From the NCBI GenBank assembly GCA_029891385.1, contig CM057231.1, positions 22,661,300 through 22,725,299 of the forward strand: a stretch of 64,000 nt of DNA. Direction: 5' to 3'. Below are positions 59,817 to 64,000 of this stretch, piece by piece (position 1 is the first letter of the stretch; every line of letters begins with the position of its first letter). Origin of the DNA: Erythroxylum novogranatense. Taxonomy: Eukaryota; Streptophyta; Magnoliopsida; Malpighiales; Erythroxylaceae. Both the position numbers and the translations under genes were made by a program. A model generated the notes under the pieces. That model ran no database searches. It was not told the DNA's origin and saw only the letters and a list, made by a program, of their open reading frames with translations.

Positions 59817-60955
59817 GATCAAATTAGTGAGTCAGCTGACATGGAGTCTATAGGAGCCAATATAAGGTCTCATGTACCTGAATTTTCTGGAATGCCTCCA
59901 AGAATTCCCGTGAGTCGGGAAAGGAGGTATGATAAGTTGAGAAAGCAAGGGGCTGTGGACTTCTACGGAAGTACAGATCCGGATGAAGCAAAAGGATGGC
60001 TTAAGAGAATTGAAAGAGTTTTCGATCAGATGAACTGTATAGCAGAGGAGAAATATGATTATGCAGTCTCACTACTGCAAGGTCCCACATACCAGTGGTG
60101 GAAGACCGTGCCGAGTAGTACCACTAGACCTTGTAGCTTGACCTGGGAGGATTTTCTGATAGCATTCCCAGCGAATTACATGCCAAAGATTTAAATGGAT
60201 CGGAAAATGAAGGAATTCCTAGATTTGAAGCAAGGCAAGCTCTCAGTGGTAGACTATGAGATAAAGTTCAATGAGTTAATGGGGTATGCGACCGCACTAA
60301 TTCCGACTGAGCAAGATAAATGTTGGCGGTTTGAGGATGGTCTGAATATGGAAATCAGAACGAGGCTTGCCATCTCTAACTTGAGCAGTTTTACAAAACT
60401 CCGGGCAGCCTCGATCAGAATAGAGCAATTATTGAAGGATAGTCGAGAGAGCTCGGCGGGAGGATAAAGGAAAGAGCGCGAATGAACCTCATGCGATTAC
60501 GGCGAAGCTTGTAAAGCGCGAGCAGATCGTCTCGATTCGGCCTAGATCGAGACAATCTGGATTCCATGGAAGAAGTAGATTTGTTCGATCTGGAGGAGGG
60601 GAGGGCGGATGCGGCTAATCGATCGCAACAATTTCTGAATGTGAGCATTGTGGTAAAAGACATGGGGTGAGTCTTTGGAGGATATTAAGAGCATGTCTTG
60701 ATGTGGCTCTTATGAGCATTAGATTAGGATTGCCACGAGTTTTGGAATCACGATCTGGAGCTAGAGGAGGAACTATGGTCGAGGTCTCGATTCAGTGAGC
60801 GGTGGCGATTTGTACAAAGAGGCAGAGGTAGAGGTCGGACTCGGTCGGTGGGGCCCGATGTCGGGGCCGAGGTGCGGAGCAATCACCAAACTTCGAGCCG
60901 GGATCTTTGCCATCACCAGACAGGAGGCACAAGACTCCCCAGATGTGGTAGTAGG
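59817..60955 (+). pseudogene. Gypsy element C gag
   Basis: The capsid domain starts near 59840 (MESIGANIRSHVPEF) with DFYGSTDPDEAKGWLKRIER and YAVSLLQGPTYQWWKTV, the retrotransposon gag domain. One TAA at 60192-60194 interrupts it where a tyrosine is usual in related gags; the same frame then runs on from 60195 (KMKEFLDLKQGKLSVVDYEI, DKCWRFEDGLNMEIRTRL) to 60467. Later frames change; a zinc knuckle start CEHCGKRHG is seen near 60640-60665. The final piece near 60895-60955 reads GIFAITRQEAQDSPDVVVG, the usual lead-in to protease. Confidence 0.85.
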
Positions 60956-63252
60956 TGTAACATCCCACCCCAATGGGAAGGGTAAAATAGTAATTTGGTC
61001 AAGGATGAGAGTGATTAGGACTGATTTGACATTTTCATGCATATTGGTATTTGTGAACAGTAAATTTTTGCACATGAAAAATAACTGTACATGCATTCAT
61101 GATATTTCCAGTATTTGGGCCTAAACGGAATTTTATTGTGAATAATGTGGAAATTATGTTTCAAAAATTTATTGAAGTGATCCATTGTGTGTTTTACATT
61201 TTAAGGGATTTTTAGAAATTTTTCTAGAATTTTCGGAGAAACTTCCTGGACCGGAAAAATTGCCAAGTGGCGAACCGGTTGATTTTCGGTATCAAAAATA
61301 TCTATCCAATGGCACTAAAATATTGGGTATATTATTTTGGGATTGAAATGAGGGCCATTGGACTTGAATGGGTCAAATTTCATTAGGGTTCTTAAGAAAT
61401 CCTATTTCTTGTTTTGTTCTTTAGCTTATTTTGTCTTTTGTTCTATATGCCAAGTGTCTAAGTGAATAAATGCTTTTGTCTTCTTCCTCTCCTTGTGTTT
61501 CGGTTACTTGAGGTTAAGGAATAAATGAGAGGCATTTTATTGTTTGGTTCAAAAGCAACGAAACCTTCCTTTCTCTTCCACCTCCATCGATTTTCTCCTT
61601 TTTTAAGTCACACTTCCTCCAACCTTAAGAGCCCTCCTTCATGCAACCAAGCTACTTTCTTTCCATGATGAACTTACACATGCATGGTGTTAGAAGAGAG
61701 TGGAGAAGGTGTTGAGTTAGAGGATTAAGTAAAGAATTGAAGAGATTGAAGTTGGAAAAGCTTGATTAGGTAAGGTTTATGCTAAGCTTTCATTATGTAT
61801 TTCATGAATCATGGTTGTTAGATGCATTCAATGGGAGTTATTGTTTATTAATCATGATTTATCATTAATGTTATGAAATTTATAGCTTGAATTGTTGGGT
61901 AAGGTTATGTTGAGTGTGATTTGATATGGTGAGCATGAATGATGTGGTTTAGAAGTGTTTTAGCTTGATTTTGGATTGATTCTTGATGATTATTCTTGCA
62001 TGGAAATGAAGAGTTTAGTGCTGCTAAATTGTGGCTATTGGTCTAAGTGAATGTATGAATGATCTAGTGACTGATTTCTTGTCCATTTGGATGCTTAGTG
62101 ATGTGTTATTGGTATTGGAAGTGATAGGATCTAAGGTTAGTACCAAAGCTGGAAAATTGATTTTGTACTGATTACACTGTTTTGATCATAACTAATGAGG
62201 TGCGGTTTGTGCCAAATGAAAATTTAGTTGATTGGATACAATTTTGTGTGAAATAGGAGTTGTCTAATTATAGCTCTAAGAGGTTGAATGTTGGCTTGGA
62301 AAATCAGAGACATGGGCTATGTGAACAGTACCCGGATTGATGACCTAATTGTTTTGATGATTTTTTTAGATTAATTTAGAAGGAATTGGTGAAAATGGTC
62401 TTAATGAAAGTTGAAGCCTATCTGGTTAGCTTTCCATTGCCACTAATTTTGTAATTTTTTGATATGTATATTGTGAGTTATGACTTGTGAATGTTGGCTG
62501 TTTATGTGCATTATGTTGGAACCTAGCCATAAGTGTAGGTTTTGTGAGTATTCTGATTGGAAGCAAATTTAGAGATTTATGTGAATTGAATTGGTTCAAG
62601 TGATCTTGTGAAAAGCTGTAGAGGAAGTAACTATCTTGAAAATGAGATATACTATACTATTTTTGGATGTCAGCATTGGGAGTTATGAATTTTCAAAGAT
62701 TGGACCTAAGTTAGGTCATTGACTAGTGATCAGGGCAGCCACTTGCATGATAGTTTTAAGCTTGTTAATGATGGAATTGGATTCTGAGTCCTCTATGAAA
62801 ATTGAAGTATGAGATCTTATCTTTCCAGTGATATAAGGTAGTGATTTTTTTGACATTTGTGCAAGGAGCTATACTGTTTTAAAATTTGCTGTCCAGATTT
62901 GGGAATTTCAGTGGACAGATTCTTTGTTGAATTGTTTGACCCAATTAGCAAGTGAATTTGATTTCAGGTTGTTCATGAAAGTTGTAGAAAACATTGTTAT
63001 TTTTCTGTGTACATTTATTGTGTAATTTTTTACTAAGGAAATGGGAAGTTATTGAATTTACATAATCTGCCTTTGTTTTGAGAGGCATTGGTAGGCGTAA
63101 CTTTGATTGCATTTTTGACACCCTTAGAGGTGAAATTGGCTTTTGTGTCCTTCATAACACTTGTAGAGATCTCTTTCTCTATGAAATAAACACCAATTTT
63201 GTCCAAATTGGAGTTCGGAGTAGGGAGTTATGACCTAGACAAGTTGGCATGT

Positions 63253-63385
63253 CGGAGGCAATGGTAAAAGGCATCCACTTAAAGTGGAACAAAACCTTGA
63301 GGTCTTGTGTTCGAGTTGTGACTCACGCAAGTGCCAAAGAGGACAATACCTGGAGTGATAGCGGTAGAGGCCGGGCTCTACATTA
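63253..63385 (+). repeat. tRNA-SINE-like unit 1 (forward)
   Basis: It contains 'aatggtaaaaggc' (A-box-like) and 'gtgttcgagttgtgactc' (B-box-like, around GTTCGA) about 50 bp apart, then a conserved 'ccaaagaggacaatacctgg' tail and an A-rich end (ATTAAAAAA). The same tail recurs inverted and forward just to the right. It resembles a plant tRNA-derived SINE; the family is not identified. Confidence 0.45.
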
Positions 63386-63399
63386 AAAAAGGCACATTT

Positions 63400-63505
63400 T
63401 TAATGTAGAGTCCGGCCTCTACTGCCATCACTCCAGGTATTGTCCTCTTTGGCACTTGGATGAGTCATCACTCGAACCCAAGACCTCAAGATTTTGTTGC
63501 ACTTA
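63400..63505 (-). repeat. tRNA-SINE-like unit 2 (inverted)
   Basis: The reverse complement of unit 1 with few differences, separated from it by a short loop (about 63385-63400), so the two form a roughly 100-bp-armed hairpin. On the minus strand the B-box-like word reads GGGTTCGAGTGATGACTC. Confidence 0.6.
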
Positions 63506-63633
63506 AAATGCAACAAAACCTTGAGGTGTTAGTGCAATAAAACCTTAAGGTCTTGGGTTCGAGTGGTGACTCATCCAAGTGCCAAAGAGGACAATACCTG
63601 GAGTGATGGTGGTAGAGGCCGGGCTTTACAACA
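63506..63633 (+). repeat. tRNA-SINE-like unit 3 (forward)
   Basis: A third copy in the original orientation, beginning with 'caacaaaaccttgagg' repeated twice and ending 'gccgggctttacaaca' at the junction with element C. Its B-box-like word is GGGTTCGAGTGGTGACTC. Confidence 0.6.
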
Positions 63634-64000
63634 AGTGTGTTGAATGTTTTTAATTTTGAAGCTTATGTACTAGTAGATCCAGGATCTACCCATTCATTCA
63701 TCACCCCGCATCTGCCATCGAAATTGCATTTTGAGCGAGAGATACTGAAATGTGGGTTAGTAGTGAGCACTCCAGTGGGTAGCACAATAGTGATCGGTGA
63801 GGTATGTAAGAGGTGTATAATTCTGATTGATCAGGCAGAACTAGAAGCTGAGTTGATCATATTGCAGTTGAGAGAGATAGACCTCATCTTAGGCATGGAC
63901 TGGCTCACTGCTCATAGGGCAGTGATGAATTGTTATACTAAAGAGGTAGGGCAGTTGAGAGAGATAGACCTCAAGGTTTTGTTGAACTACCGGGATTATC
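63634..64000 (+). pseudogene. Gypsy element C protease, partial (runs off the window)
   Basis: The frame from about 63645 reads FNFEAYVLVDPGSTHSFITP, with D-P-G-S-T in place of the more common D-S/T-G-x-T, as in many plant gypsy proteases, and LILGMDWLTAHRAVMNCYTK near 63888-63945, the second conserved protease block. After that a 23-base copy of an upstream segment (63863-63885, again 63950-63972) replaces the expected sequence. The reading frame stays open to the window end. It continues the gag frame broken at 60955. Confidence 0.75.

Larger units (their letters stand above)
60956..63633 (+). mobile_element. LTR fragment D inserted in element C, right end rearranged
   Basis: It starts TGTAACATCCC exactly where the element C frame breaks, and its first 350 bp follow the same order of words as the C LTR ('tgcacat', 'tgtacatgcatt', 'gaattttagaa'), so it is a related LTR. 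A matching GGGATGTTACA end was not found. Instead the right end is an array of SINE-like units, after which element C coding sequence resumes. Flanking five bases (GTAGG and ACAAG) do not match. There is no ORF of note; CT-rich leader-like sequence lies at 61560-61620. Confidence 0.65.
56841..64000 (+). mobile_element. Ty3/gypsy retrotransposon C, 5' LTR to protease, interrupted by D
   Basis: Order: 5' LTR (56841-59703), tRNA-Met primer site, gag (59817 to about 60955), an inserted LTR fragment (60956-63633), then protease (63634 to the window end). Its left end lies in the integrase gene of copia element A. RT, integrase and the 3' LTR are expected to the right of the window. Confidence 0.85.

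Noticed and set aside
63253..63633. Functional tRNA gene at the GGTTCGAG words
   Set aside because: No cloverleaf can be formed with proper acceptor and anticodon arms; only A- and B-box-like words are present, which fits a SINE-like repeat.

Overview
The window is intergenic plant nuclear DNA built almost entirely of nested LTR retrotransposons. The coding remnants point to an angiosperm, probably a eudicot: a chromodomain Ty3/gypsy polyprotein, an Athila-type gag-protease with an env-position ORF, three Ty1/copia elements (one with a SIRE-like LTR) and a Ptta/En/Spm transposase remnant. The sequence is AT-rich. I see no intact host gene, no rRNA and no tRNA gene. Every coding region found is broken.

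Layout. Positions 1-12324 are a contig end, followed by exactly 100 N (12325-12424). This first block is a second, slightly shorter copy of about 27345-39833. It holds a gypsy LTR (1-2336), a SIRE-like copia LTR (2436-7918) split by a 4.4 kb solo LTR (3157-7518), a transposase fragment, and the start of an inverted solo LTR (9054-12324). After the gap, 12425-20241 is a decayed Athila-like element on the minus strand. It keeps gag, protease and an env-position ORF but has no visible reverse transcriptase or integrase. It sits inside the 3' LTR of a Tekay/Del-type gypsy element (20242-29694, minus) with a nearly full gag-pol and chromodomain. That gypsy element in turn sits in the tail of a SIRE-like copia element (29695-35361).

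From 30525 to 41004 two solo LTRs of one family lie in opposite orientation, each with its own 5-bp target duplication (CTAAT and GTATA). They form a roughly 10.5 kb imperfect palindrome. The second one interrupts a minus-strand Ptta/En/Spm transposase gene (35572-41665).

From 42985 to 56840 lies copia element A (minus). Its reverse transcriptase is split by copia element B (46374-56069, plus), which has two LTRs, a tRNA-Met primer site, gag-pol, a polypurine tract and a one-mismatch AAAGA target duplication. Gypsy element C (56841 to the window end, plus) interrupts A's integrase. C is itself interrupted at 60956-63633 by a truncated LTR (D) ending in a forward-reverse-forward array of tRNA-SINE-like units, and then resumes with its protease.

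Order of insertion read from the nesting: transposase DNA first; then SIRE, the right solo LTR and A; then the left solo LTR, the Tekay element, B and C; then Athila and D. The most interesting signals are the facing solo LTR pair, LTR hairpins with compensatory changes shared between families, and repeated hairpins in element B's long leader. Many homopolymer-length differences between duplicate copies suggest weak consensus quality in 1-12324 and parts of 50-56 kb, so some frameshifts there may not be real.
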